DNA from: Homalodisca vitripennis
Taxonomy: Eukaryota; Arthropoda; Insecta; Hemiptera; Cicadellidae
Length of the DNA: 64,000 nucleotides
NCBI RefSeq assembly: GCF_021130785.1
Contig: NW_025777593.1
Location: 62,001 to 126,000 of the forward strand
Direction: 5' to 3'
Numbering within the stretch: the stretch's first letter is position 1; every line of letters starts with the position of its first letter. The translations under genes and the position numbers were made by a program. The notes beneath the pieces were generated by a model. The model was not told the DNA's origin. It worked only from the letters and a program-made list of their open reading frames with translations, and did no database searches. Shown piece by piece: positions 13,301 through 23,789 of the stretch.

Positions 13301-13440
13301 ATGAAATCTCCGTTGGTTATTTTAGTTGCAGCTATACTAGTCATGACATGACATCGAACAGTGTCTCTGGATACTGTATCAAAACAGTAATAGTTAATAT
13401 TTACACTAATGTAAGACTATTAACAAAAGATATTGCTCTC
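10380..13440 (+). repeat. long-unit copy 4 (P, Q, R, S, T, U, V, Y, X), near full length
   Basis: This ~3.05-kb copy is one of the two best full-length units. Modules are P 10398, Q 10509, R 10620-10690, S ~10735, T ~10900, U ~11025, V 11246, a block I call Y at 11390-11460 and X at 11740-11950. Its sister at 40440-43225 keeps the same order. Module W is not recognisable in this copy. Confidence 0.8.
12310..12850. other. segment present in duplication A copy 1 but absent from copy 2
   Basis: Flanks at 12300 and 12850 align with adjacent bases near 42575-42605 in the paralogous copy, so about 500 bp is either inserted here or deleted there. It contains a short GATG/GATA microsatellite at about 12747-12768. 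No coding frame, terminal repeats or clear duplicated target was seen. Confidence 0.55.
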
Positions 13441-15080
13441 TATGAATTGTATGTGATTGGGTAATCAGATAACAAGAAACGGTTTATCGCCTGCCATAGA
13501 CATGACGTAAAAACAGCAAGTGAAAGTAAAAACGAAAATGAAAAAAAAAACATGTGAATAATAAATATTTGTATATTATTTAATTGTTGTTAATTTCCAT
13601 GGAACAACAAAGGAGAGGTACTTCAGTGTTTATCGATAGAATCATAGTGTTGTGTATGAAATAGGTTGAACTCACACCAAGATGAGTTGTAGAAGCAGGA
13701 CCAGGAACAAGTGCGATGGCCAAAAGTTTGATAAGGACCAGGACATTTTTTTAATTTAATGTTAAAAGTCCTTAACGATGCAGAACGAGCAAAGTCTACA
13801 CCAGAAGTACGAAGGCAAAGATCAAGAAAAACACTTAAAGATGAGTTGCTTTAATTATTTAGAAATCAAATATTTTTCTATAAATATTCTTCTTACCAAA
13901 AGTAGTTTACATCATAGTTTTAGCGATTATAAGCACAGAAACTATGTAATAATAACGCGTGTATAATTAACAAGATTTAATATTTATATTGCAAAAGTCC
14001 ATCAATTTTACAATTTCACACTATATTGCAAATATAATTTTCTCCAATTACCAGATTGCCTTAATGTACCAAGTGTTTACAAACCCAACACTTATAGGTA
14101 TTAAAAGTATGTAATCATTTGGTCACTAAAGGTGAATCAGAATATATTATAACTATGTACATTAGCTTAATCGTTGATCCTATATTCATCAGGATAATTG
14201 ACAATGGGTTGGTGTATGATAGTGTAATGATTTTGTAACTTTGTAGGATTGTGTGTTGAGTGAGAGTGTCTTTTGATAATAGTAATTTTAGTGACAGGAA
14301 GGGGGGGAATAGAGGAGAGAGATTTTATGTTGTTGGTATGGCGATAGTGTATAAAATATGAGAGGTTAAAAGTCTCCTAATAAACTGTTATCGATATAAT
14401 CCTTTTCTTTAGGGTAAATTAAGATCAAATTCTTTTTTATTTATAAATCATTCATCATCACATAGTAATTTCTGCTATCATTAGCTACAACAAAGCTAAT
14501 GCTTTATGATGCGTAATGATGTATTTGCTTTTTATTTTTTATTATATTACGAGTATATATATACATTACATTATTAAATATTTATACTTAAAATTTTATG
14601 TATTATACTATAAATTAGTATAATAATACTCATGCTGTTAAACGCAGCACGACTTCCACACACAGGCTACGCACACGTGGAGATCATTTCTTGTTTTTGT
14701 ATATATGTTGTGATCTGTGTTTCTATGACGAAATAAATATGAAATCCTTTCATTTTAAGAAAGTTTACAATCAGGTTATATCTTGATTGGCGAAGGTTAT
14801 CATCATAATAAAACCTTAACACTAGTATGTTTTGTAGACAAAAAGAAAAAAACTCGTGATTTTAATCTTTTTTGTACTCTAAGTGTACAGATAGAATCAG
14901 TTCACAATGTCTTTATTTAAAAAGTGTAAATGTTTTGAGATCCATTTACAAATATTTACTAAAGATGTATAGATTACTAAGAGAATTATTTACTTAATTA
15001 TGTCTGAGAGACATCTTTCAGGCATTTCGAAGTAGTCTAAACATTTTAAATAAGTTGAAATTAGTGAATGCTAGCTGACA
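13440..15080 (+). repeat. long-unit copy 5 (P, Q, R, S, T, U), with ~670 bp extra
   Basis: Modules are P 13458, Q 13597, R 13690-13750 (followed by a second R-like stretch to 13860), S ~13905, T ~14875 and U ~15005. The S to T distance is stretched to about 950 bp by the segment at 14036-14706, which the paralog at 43220-44120 lacks. Confidence 0.75.
14036..14706. other. ~670-bp segment missing from the paralogous copy; candidate insertion
   Basis: The sister copy runs straight from ACTATATCGCAC to TGTTTCTATGACG at about 43763-43775, while here about 670 bp separate the same two words. Inside are a TATA-like GTGTATAAAATATG (14348), an AATAAA-type word at 14379, and a palindrome near 14600-14630 (GTATTATACTA with its complement). 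A solo LTR is one possibility, but I found no clean TG..CA ends or target duplication. Confidence 0.5.
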
Positions 15081-15959
15081 GGATTAAAATTCATAACGTA
15101 TTGCTCTATATAGTTTATACTCAATAATTTCTATACACGGAAAATAAATTACTAGCTAAAGTAGTTCAGTTATAGAAATAACTTATTACTTTACATCTTC
15201 ACCTTAAAAAAAATCTTTCATTAAGAATGAAATTTTAATTCTTTTTCATGCAGAAATATAAATTGTTTAAATACTATTGTGGAACATATATTTTAAATAA
15301 ATTTAGTACATTTTGTAATGTAGACTATATTTTGTAAATAAATTTTAATTGTATTAAAGTCGAACATTTTAAAATTAATGACTGTGTATTTGATTATTTT
15401 CACGTTAAAATATTAATTATTAAGCGAATGGGCAAATAATAACTAATGTATAAACTTGTGACAACTGTGGGATGCAATGTAAGCTTATCAATCTATTCTC
15501 TATTAAGAACTAGGTTAAATAGGAATATATTTATTCTGTTACTCTGTAAGTTAGGTTTAAATCTTTGTAGGCCATACTTAAAAAATATATAAACAGGATT
15601 ATTTGATAATATCAGTAATGAATAATTAGCTAAAATTGCTAATTTTATCTTTACATCTCGTTGGCTGACGGTCGGATGAAAATGATTTAATGAAATAATT
15701 ATCTTTGTTAAAATATCGGTTAATACGTTTTTACTTCCGTGTAGCTCTTTTATTATGTCCTGCATCAAAACTAGTTTTAGCTTACAATCATTTTCATTTG
15801 GGGGGAAAAAATAAAATTTCACGATTGACAAGGCTGTTTGTTTATTTTAAATTTGCATGGCCTCTAGACTAGAAAAGAAATATAAATAAATATTGTTTTA
15901 TTGTTTTTAAAATTAAGAAATAACGGCACTTGCGTGGGAATATATATGGACAATTTTAT

Positions 15960-16700
15960 TAAAAGCACTTTGCTGGTTTGTTCCCCGCAGAAGTACATAT
16001 CGAAATTAAATTATATCTATGGAAACAAGAAAGGAAAGGTCCAAAATTAATGTTTTGTATTGTTCAGTATTATATTCTAAAGTCACTCTAATCGCAGCAC
16101 CTTGGAGAGCAACCGAACAAATAACACGATGTGAGGGTCAGGGAGAGGACCAGGACCAGGACCTACAGTGTGTTATTTTGGTTTGTTTATAGATCATAGT
16201 ATCTGCTCTTGACTATCTCTTGACATACAAAAACGTAGTTTACATCCTAGTTTCATATAAAATTAATCACAACATAAATTACTACAACAGTGCATGGGTA
16301 AGTGGTTAGAAATAAATAATATTAAAATATAATAAAATGATTAATAATAAACAGAAATTTAATTTATTTTTATTTTTATGACTTTTATATCTTGCATTAG
16401 GGTGATTGATATATGAAATAAATCCCACTGGTACGTTCTCCGTAAAGCAATAGTACGTTTCGGATAAAATTTTTTTTTAGGCTGTTTTTCATATTTCTGT
16501 ACCCAAAACGAAAATTTATAATCGGCTTGACGTTTTCTCCCAAAGATATTGAATTACGTTATGAATTTTGGATCTGGTTTACAGAGTTGATACGATTATA
16601 TGATTGTTTAATAAAACCATTTTCTTACCTATGACTAACAGCCATCTTTCCAGTATTTTTTGGTTTGCTTAATATATTAACAGGGAGTTCAAAGTTGTGT
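15960..16700 (+). repeat. long-unit copy 6 (Q, R, S, U)
   Basis: Modules are Q 16017 (TATCTATGGAAACAAG), R 16115-16180 with three tandem GGACCA-type words, S ~16225 and U ~16640. P and T are not recognisable. It pairs with 44860-45560. Confidence 0.7.
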
Positions 16701-17084
16701 ATATTAACTGACTGACATTAAAAACACGTAATCCTAACTATGTTTAAATGCCCTAATGTAATAATTCATATTACTGTAAACAGTTTAGCAAACAATCAAT
16801 AATTTAACTCGTAGTTTGTTTGGTATATATATATTTTTACACGAAACAAAAATAAGTCAATCCCGTTAGCAATTTCGTACTTTAATCCAATTATATCTTT
16901 AAATACTTAAACTTGTCGCTTGAACTAAATTATAATTAATTTTTATATGACAAGAACTTTTTATGACATAACACTATTAATGCAATATAGCAATATTAAT
17001 TACAGCACATTAATGCAAAATGTGCACTTTCATATCTAGTGGGCACATGCTGCAGAAAGAATTACTAGATTGTGCCCATAGACA

Positions 17085-17165
17085 CCTTCTACCGTAGCTG
17101 AGTAATTCTGTCTCAGATAATCAACTTCCGGGTCAGAGTTCGAGTACTGGTTCAAGCACGCTTTA
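17085..17165 (+). repeat. degenerate tRNA-derived (SINE-like) segment, copy 2
   Basis: Box-A-like GTAGCTGAGTAATT and box-B-like GAGTTCGAGTAC are spaced as in the copy at 2700. It is shared with segment A copy 2 at 45975-46040 and so predates that duplication. Confidence 0.45.
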
Positions 17166-17526
17166 TACGCGTAGTAACAAAAATATTCAATTAGTCTGAT
17201 ATATAATCTTTCATACAAAAACTTCTTTGTTAATATTTGAATTTAAATATAAGTTTTAATAAAAACCAACAGTTCGCTGCAGAATTCCAGTTCAGGAATT
17301 ATAATGGTACATATACTTGAATTTTTAGGTAAGAAATTTACCAATGGGTAAAAAAATAGATTTTAGACCTGTTACTTTTAAGTTAAAGGCTATTAACGTT
17401 TGGGTGATATTCACTATTGCTTAACAAAAAAATTAAAATAACTTTATTGAATATGTATGTTACAACCTCTCTCTCATACTGAAGGGAATGCTATTAAAAA
17501 CGATCTAAAAGTGAAAACATTTTTAA

Positions 17527-17527
17527 G

Positions 17528-17593
<66 letters not shown>
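17527..17593. repeat. (AT)n microsatellite, left of the tRNA-like element
   Basis: An alternating AT tract about 65 bp long is interrupted once by a G. A second (AT)n tract lies at 17861-17913. The paralogous site near 46406 has neither. Confidence 0.95.
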
Positions 17594-17597
<4 letters not shown>

Positions 17598-17605
17598 CAA
17601 TAAAC

Positions 17606-17715
17606 ATTGAATCGCAAAAAGTACTTGCTCCGCCGGGAGTCGAACCCGGATCTCTCACTTGCCGGGTGAATGTGCTACCATTACACCACAGAGCGCTCAC
17701 TTTTTCCGATTCAAT
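17606..17715 (-). repeat. 17-bp inverted repeat enclosing the tRNA-like sequence
   Basis: ATTGAATCGCAAAAAGT at 17606-17622 is the reverse complement of 17699-17715 with one mismatch (16 of 17). The arms bracket the tRNA-like core almost exactly, so the acceptor stem would be continued by an A-run paired with a T-run. On the minus strand the T-run (TTTTT) lies just after the tRNA-like 3' end, where an RNA polymerase III terminator would be expected. Confidence 0.85.
17625..17695 (-). tRNA. tRNA-like sequence, anticodon position GGC (Ala-type), probably not a normal tRNA
   Basis: Read on the minus strand this 71-nt stretch folds as a cloverleaf. It has an acceptor stem with a mismatch at pair 1-72, D arm GTGT/GCAC with loop AATGGTA, anticodon stem TTCAC/GTGAG, and a perfect T arm CCGGG-TTCGACT-CCCGG. 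Box A (TGGTGTAATGG) and box B (GGTTCGACTCC) match the polymerase III consensus. Two points argue against an ordinary tRNA. The anticodon loop is CCGGCAA, so the invariant U33 is C. The anticodon would also be GGC, which eukaryotes normally do not use (alanine uses AGC). A tRNA-derived element or pseudogene is more likely. TTTTT follows within about 10 nt on the minus strand. Confidence 0.6.
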
Positions 17716-17857
17716 TATTTTGTATTTGGCCGTATCTGTCACATATGCGTTTAAATAAGCAAACTAACATATGATCGGAAGACCGAATACCTGTCAAACG
17801 ACTTTTATTTACATTAAATTGTATAAATGGCAATAGCCTTATTTAATTTCAATATAA

Positions 17858-17860
<3 letters not shown>

Positions 17861-17913
<53 letters not shown>
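17861..17913. repeat. (AT)n microsatellite, right of the tRNA-like element
   Basis: An uninterrupted alternating AT tract of about 50 bp. Confidence 0.95.
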
Positions 17914-17916
<3 letters not shown>

Positions 17917-18119
17917 GAGAGCCTAGCAATAATTTTGTTCCAATGATCCGTTTTTAAGAAACTGGGGGATATTTGTAGAAGAACATTGGTACCGATTACT
18001 TTACTATATAGAATAAAAAATAATTAATGTAATGCATATGGTAGCTCTAATACAATAATGCTTATGTAAACATTTACTTTTCCTAGAGGGGTCACTTTTG
18101 GCTTGTTTATACATTCCAG

Positions 18120-18360
18120 TTGAACCCACGCTTCAATAGGTCTATTCTATTGCGGGAGATAACTGTTGGAGTTTGTACGGTTCGTTACCTAAGAGTCAAA
18201 GGTTCTTGCCAGCCTGGACATAATGGTGTGCCACCCTCTGACTGCTTTGATTGGAGGGGATGGTTCAGTGCTGGCTTTCCCTTCTTTCGAGGGGACATGA
18301 CTGAAGATTAGTGCCCTGAATTTTTTCTCTTAATCATTAACAGGTGACAGCCTGTTTCCC
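18120..18360. repeat. conserved GC-richer island shared with 46770-46990
   Basis: This is more GC-rich than its surroundings and well matched to segment A copy 2 by eye. The + strand is open for 63 codons (18120-18311) and includes the word CTVRYLRVKGSCQPGHNGV. The second copy keeps most of these words but shifts frame after the NGVPP word and again later. I recognise no domain. It may be a fragment of an unidentified transposon protein or a non-coding island. Confidence 0.5.
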
Positions 18361-18559
18361 TAACCTTCCATTCAATATCCAAATGTTTTAAGATCCCTTT
18401 ACACATATTTGATCAAAAGTGTGAATATTACTTACATAGTTATTTATATAAATGTGCCTGAGAGACATCTCAAGCAGGTTCTTTACATCTTGATGTCACT
18501 TCCTTCCTAGAACTGCACCATGTTGAAGGTATATAATCATCTTATTGTAATAAAACTAT

Positions 18560-19060
18560 CCTTGGTTTTGGAGACCAGGACTTGTATATGAGTTACTTTA
18601 ATTATTTAAAATTTTAAGTTTTTTCCCTGACTTTCCTTCTTATCCAAAGCAGGTTACATTCTAGTGTTGCGATTATTACACACAGAAAAAAAGTTTAACA
18701 GACCCTATTTGATTATAACGCGTTTACAATAAACATGATTTTTGAATCTTTAATTAATTTTACTATGAATTTATTTTCTTTTTTTATCTTCACCAACAAA
18801 TAACTTTCTTTTGTTTTGTCGACGAACTGAAAGGACTGGTGATTTATGGTTTAAAATCCCTTCAGTACTCTAAGGGTACAGAAAGAATCAGTTTACGAGT
18901 ATCTTATTTATATTCTCCAAATGATTTCAGATCCCCTCTCAAACATTTTAAAACAGTGTAATGATTACCGAGAGAATTATTTACTTCAATGTGTCTGAGA
19001 GAAATCTTTCCGGCATTTAATAGTAGTGTTAATAATGAAAATTATTTTAAATTAGTAAAG
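18560..19060 (+). repeat. long-unit copy 7 (R, S, T, U)
   Basis: The R tail is at ~18570-18605 (ACCAGGACTTGTATATGAGTTACTTT), S ~18645-18690, T ~18860-18900 and U ~18990-19030. It pairs with 47150-47620. Confidence 0.7.
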
Positions 19061-19149
19061 GTTAGTATTTCAACTTATCGTTGTGCCAGAAAGAAGAACA
19101 CATAGTTGTATATTACGTATTTTATGTGGCCGTATTTTCTAACGTCGTT

Positions 19150-19640
19150 TTAACCACAGCTAGACAAGGAAGTAGCACCAGGAACACGATGTGAAGGCTA
19201 GAGGCTGGTTAAGGACCAGGACTTACATGGATGAGTTACATTATTCTTTATATTATATCATAGTTTATTCACCTACTGTATCTCTACGCAATGTAGTTTA
19301 CTTCCTAGCTTTCCTACTTCCTTGCACTGAATCAGTACATGTGATGTGCTAACAGAAATACTAAATTAATATATTTAATACAATTCGTTGGTACGTTTTG
19401 TGTAGAAGGTACTAATTTGTAATTTGTGCTATTTTCAATCTTCTGTGTATCCAAAACGTACTGGGAGAATTGGTATACAATAATGTTTCTCCGATTCGCC
19501 AACCAAAAAAGTTAAGAAACACAATTACGTAAAACGTATTTCTATATAAGATTCAATTTTTAAGTGTCCTTACAGCAATCTATCTGACGTTTTATTAGGT
19601 TAAATATGCACAATGAGTTGCAATTAGTTTATAGTAATTA
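19150..19640 (+). repeat. long-unit copy 8 (R, S, T, U)
   Basis: R is at 19170-19240 (ACCAGGAACACGATG, then GGACCAGGACTTACATGGAT), S ~19285, T ~19440 and U ~19570. It lies only about 500 bp after copy 7, so the modules between U and R are missing. Confidence 0.7.
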
Positions 19641-20380
19641 TAAAAAAAACTGTACAAAGTTTATGTTTAGTTAATATATTTTATAATTTATAAACAGTTT
19701 GAGAGTATTTTAGAATTATTAGAATTTTCGAGTTAGTTCTGTACGAGAAAGTCTTGGAATTTGGCTAAATTGACATTATCCTTACTTCTCGTTTAATGCA
19801 TCATAGTAATTAATATATTATATTTTCATAGGAGATTTACAAGTTTAAAATTTTGTACACTTTACACAATATCCTAAATATATCCATATCACTTCCTCCA
19901 AATAACCTTACTAACGTCAACAAATTGTTTTCGCTGACTCCGCGTACAATCTTTGGTAAGTTAAATTCTGAGACGAGGTTTCCAAATTTCATGTTCAAAG
20001 CTGTATCCGTTCTCGAGAATCGTACAAGTCGTAATAGTTAGCTTACTCTAAGCCTGATGATGTGTGATATATAAAAATGATTAATTGATTTCGGAGAAAA
20101 ATAAAGCCATGTGTTATAGAAACTAGGAGACATGAAGAATTTGCTGATAACTAAAGATAATTATGTAGGAGTTGAAAAATAAAACCGTAGTTGCTACTAA
20201 CGTATTGTTGATCAAACTGTTGATTGGTTCAATAATGCTTTAAAACGCAAGCATGACATACCCAGTCACGCCACGGGAAGGTTCGCAAACTTGTAGACCA
20301 CAAATTATTAACAAAATTACAGTAATATTTAGTTAATATAGTTCTCTCATATCGTGTGCAAATTTGCATATTTGATATAA
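19641..20380. other. AT-rich stretch, may include the Helitron 3' end
   Basis: No gene is seen. If the helicase remnant to the right belongs to a Helitron on the minus strand, its 3' terminus should lie here. I did not find a convincing hairpin-CTRR end. Confidence 0.4.
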
Positions 20381-20537
20381 CGACGGGAAGTTTTGTTTCG
20401 GCAGGCCCCCTAGCCCACTGCCAGTTTCAATCACGACGAGAAGTTTTGTTTAGGTAAGCCCCCCTAATCCACTGCATAGTCAATGACGACGGGAAGGTTT
20501 GTTTGGTCATGCCCCCTAGCCTACTGCCAGTGCCAAT
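20381..20537. repeat. 53-bp minisatellite, three copies
   Basis: Copies start at 20381, 20434 and 20487 with CGACGGGAAG (CGACGAGAAG in the second), then a GTTTTGTTT-like word, GCCCCCTA and CACTGC. The array overlaps the C-terminal end of the helicase frame, so part of it is translated there. It is tight and only mildly diverged. Confidence 0.85.
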
Positions 20538-21107
20538 TTGGTTTATTGTTTTATTACCCGTGCACGATGTTCTTCGGACTTCATCGGATACCCTATTATG
20601 ACGGACAAGGACTACGATGTCTTTTGGGCGTCGAACTCTACTGAGCAGGACGTACAGCTGGCCTTGGGTAAAACAGTCAGTGCGAAGGTCAACTCTGACA
20701 GGATCATTTGTCTGGCCTTTGCTCTTGTGACAGGTCATTGAGTATGCCAGCATCAGAAGAAACTGACGTCGACGGACAAGTAACGATGAACTTTCAACGA
20801 TGGCGAACCTAAACATTATTATAGGAATTCCGATAGTTTGCGGTGCCTGACGGTAATAAAACAGTTATAGCTGTCCTGTAATGACCTTCGTGCCGTTAAC
20901 AAGTCCGTCGGAGATGTTAAGATTCCTCATGATGAAACACACTGAACCGATCTTAAGTCGAAGCAAGGAATATAGAACACTCTTGCCTGTAGCATCGTTC
21001 ATCAGAGGAACATTGACGCCAAGATGATCATCGTTCTCAGTGTCTACAGAGTCGGCGCATCTCCCCTCCATAACCCGGATGATGTCGTTGATTCCTTTGA
21101 CATTCAC
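20427..21107 (-). pseudogene. Helitron PIF1-type helicase, C-terminal fragment
   Basis: Helitrons are rolling-circle transposons whose RepHel protein ends in a PIF1-like helicase. Here one minus-strand frame runs from 21107 to 20427 with a single internal TAA (20865-20867). The N-terminal part (80 codons) has GINDIIRVMEG followed by RLKIGSVCFIMRNLNISDGL, the region that in the family reads as a NxxxGLCNGTR-type motif. After the stop comes [14 protein letters not shown] and [20 protein letters not shown], the family's terminal helicase motif (LAYAMTINKSQGQT-like and GQLYVALSR). The Walker motifs and the Rep domain are absent, so this is a short decayed remnant. Upstream (21108-21243) the frame is broken. 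Confidence 0.75.
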
Positions 21108-21243
21108 ATTCTTGGTGAAATATGTTTATCGTTCCAAAACCTTTACTGACGCTGCGCTTATATTTGGTTGCGTTGAAGGTAATAGTACAAGCAGAAATTT
21201 GCCGATTGTCTCCAGTACCTTAGGGAAACACGCTCAACAGTGA

Positions 21244-21955
21244 ATTGGGACGATATTTATTTTTCTCAACATATGTGTTAGCTGTATGAAATGTAAATAC
21301 TTTACTAACTTAGAACATATTGTCAGGAAATATTCTTTGTGCCAAAGCAGAGTTCTTACATCTTCAAAAGGGTTAAAAAATTTTAATGTTGACTTTATGT
21401 AAAGAAGGCGTGACAATATACTCTCTTATTTTTAAAGGTTTTTGTTTTAGATTCTTTACGACTAAAGCACATTTTGAGATTAGATTATTTACGACAAAAT
21501 AACATTATTAGAGTGTTGAGCTTTTTTATTATATCAGATACGAAGAGAAGTCGTAGTTTTAAAAAGCGCCATACATAAATATGAGTTCTATAAGTAATAT
21601 ATACTTTAAACAAAAGGTTAAGAAATAATTTAGTAATTATAATTTGATGAAAAAAGATTTTTGGGATACCACGGTGCATTAACCTCCTGAAATTTCAAAA
21701 TTCTCTTAGAGTATATAAAGACATTTTTGTTGTTGAAAAATCAATTTAACATTGAATTACTCTTTGTTGTAATTCTGTGAGAAACGTTTGCTTTGTGTAA
21801 TCCTTAAATCTCTCCTGATTAAAAACTATATTAGCTTGTATTAAATTGTCATGTCCTGCAGGCAGACTATACCAAAAAAACATTCAAAAAAGAATCTTAC
21901 ATTCTTTCCGTAGGCGAAAGAGAAATTGAGGCAGCCTACTTAGTGATCGGTATCA
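21244..21955. other. AT-rich non-coding stretch
   Basis: Nothing beyond short frames without motifs. Confidence 0.45.
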
Positions 21956-21959
21956 ATAT

Positions 21960-22021
21960 TTCACTTACTTACTTTACTTACTTTACTTACTTTACTTACT
22001 CTACTTACTTTACTTACTTTA
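21960..22021. repeat. ACTTACTTT-type microsatellite
   Basis: About 60 bp of alternating ACTTACTTT units with one CT substitution (ACTTACTCT). Confidence 0.95.
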
Positions 22022-23780
22022 TATGCACAAAAGATACATCATAACTATTTTTACAAGGTGCTGATAATAATCCAATACTAAATGTAGTCCGCTCAGTACA
22101 CAATGCAAGGAATGATTCCAATTAACATATTCTGTCATCTGCAATGCGTTAATGCAATATTTATTAGTAAAATTTCAGACAAGGAAAAATAAAATATGTT
22201 GTTACATAAATAGTGCATTAAAGTTAAATATGTGAAACAAGAAGAGCACCGTTGTAATCAAGAAACACCACAAGATCCGCTCCGAAGACAAGTAAATGTA
22301 TAAATATAAGTGGTCCTTTTGTTCTAATTTCTTTGTCATTTGACCTTTGATGTTGGCTTTTGGGACTCAAACAAATGGGGTACGTAATGACAGGTAATGA
22401 CAGAAACAATATTCGTATAATAGTTTGGTAGCGTACTTTTGATATATATGTCCCGTTTGATTATTTTTATATTATTATTAAAATGTCTATTATCGATGTA
22501 TGATCACTTTTGTTGATGTAACGAGGATGTTTACAAGGTATAGCAGTCTTAGAAATTCCGTAACATTTGTTAAACGTTTTTAATCTTTTACCTGGCCACC
22601 GTTCCTTCAATTGGATTTTCAATCAAAAACGTTATTTTAAAGTTTATAATCTATTCAACTATAAAAGGCATTTAAAGGACCACAGTTATACATTAAACGG
22701 GATAAAATTCAACTTTAACACCATAGCTACCAGGCGGTTCGGCGCAGTGCACTAACAAGTAAAACACACTGAGTTCTTAACTTCTGGTAGCCAACATGTT
22801 CATCTATGGTTCTTTATATTGTTATAACATTTTAAAATTTGTCATTACAAAAGAAAGGCTGATTCCCTCTTAAGGATTGTTACGCCTATTTCCATGGGCC
22901 ACTGGCCTATGTGAAGATCTTATCATAATAGAATAAGGAGGAGAATGAACAAGGCCGATGGCACTAACAATAAGTGCTGTCACACAAGGACATTGAACGT
23001 GTGCTAACTCTAGCTTAGTTCCAGTCTCAAATCTTTGACCGTGTGATAAGCTCTATCAAAGCTGGTATTTTTTTTTTTTTTTTTATACACAGTAGTGAAG
23101 CTTAATACGCAGTTTGTCTGTAAGTCAGTTCGTATTTACGATGTGGACATAAAAAATATACGGACAGGAAAACGGATATGCTCGTACATTCATTCAGGCA
23201 GAGAGAAATATAGACATACAGACAGAAACAGGAATGAACTAATTTGGTTAAAGCAGTTTCCCAGAGCTAAATGTTTAAGTTTCATCGTTAATAGTGTAAA
23301 GGGGAAATAATTATACTGTATTTGTCATTTTAAAGTTTTACACACATATACTACACCATGCACCAGTGATTTAAATTAGAAACCGAAAAAAACCTCTTGT
23401 ATTGTTGTCATTATAGCGCCTTGTAGTTAATAGGTATCAACAGGAAATTTTTCATTACAATTAATAATATAAGTATAGACTATCGACAGAATTTACAAGT
23501 ATTTTAGTATTTATATTGTATGTTCGCAACTTAACTATGAAAGAGGACCAATTCTAAATTTTCCTGTAAAGGTAAATAGCACATTCATTCTTTAGTAGTG
23601 AGAGCTACAAATTAGCAATAGGTAAACATTTCTACTAAAATATAAGACTCCATCTTAATTTGGGAAATATAATTAAATTTTTAATGAAATTTTAGTCATA
23701 TTTTAGATAATCAAGAGTGGTTAAATACTGTAATTGAAACTTCTAATAGCTTTATTTAATACAAGTTGTTTCTTAATAAA
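22022..23780. other. non-unit AT-rich stretch with a 17-base T run
   Basis: A T run at 23068-23084 ends a slightly GC-richer patch (22860-23065). That patch might be a retroelement end, but I recognise no family. Open frames here (for example 23095-23310) show no motifs. Confidence 0.4.
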
Positions 23781-23789
23781 AAGAGAGAA

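Larger units (their letters stand above)
17592..17854 (-). mobile_element. candidate small element carrying a tRNA-like core, flanked by 11-bp direct repeats
   Basis: TAATTTCAATA occurs at 17592-17602 and again at 17844-17854, enclosing 241 bp. The enclosed DNA and its AT tracts are absent from the paralogous position near 46406, where flanking words are joined directly. This suggests an insertion with an 11-bp target duplication, but loss between the AT tracts in the other copy is also possible. The tRNA-like part lies at one end, with about 130 bp of unknown sequence on its 5' side. Confidence 0.45.
10340..19110. repeat. segmental duplication A, copy 1
   Basis: This stretch is colinear with 40430-48000. 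Anchor pairs include 10398/40483 (P), 11390/41695 (Y), 11740/42045 (X), 13458/43241 (P), 15640/44320, 16017/44877 (Q), 17085/45975 (SINE-like relic), 18150/46785 (conserved island) and 18860/47440 (T). Size differences come mainly from extra sequence here at 12310-12850, 14036-14706 and 17530-17913, and from a MITE and a LINE tail in the other copy. Confidence 0.8.

Noticed and set aside
13102..13344. 80-codon minus-strand frame with a hydrophobic segment
   Set aside because: The sister sequence near 42900-43120 carries indels that break it, so it is not maintained.
15493..15831. 112-codon minus-strand frame, with a similar 63-codon frame at 44258-44449
   Set aside because: The likeness follows from the segment A duplication. 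Differences visible between the two mostly change amino acids, and no motif is recognised, so it does not look constrained as protein.
17494..17742. 82-codon minus-strand frame
   Set aside because: It is only a translation of the tRNA-like sequence and the (AT)n tract (repeated Tyr-Ile).
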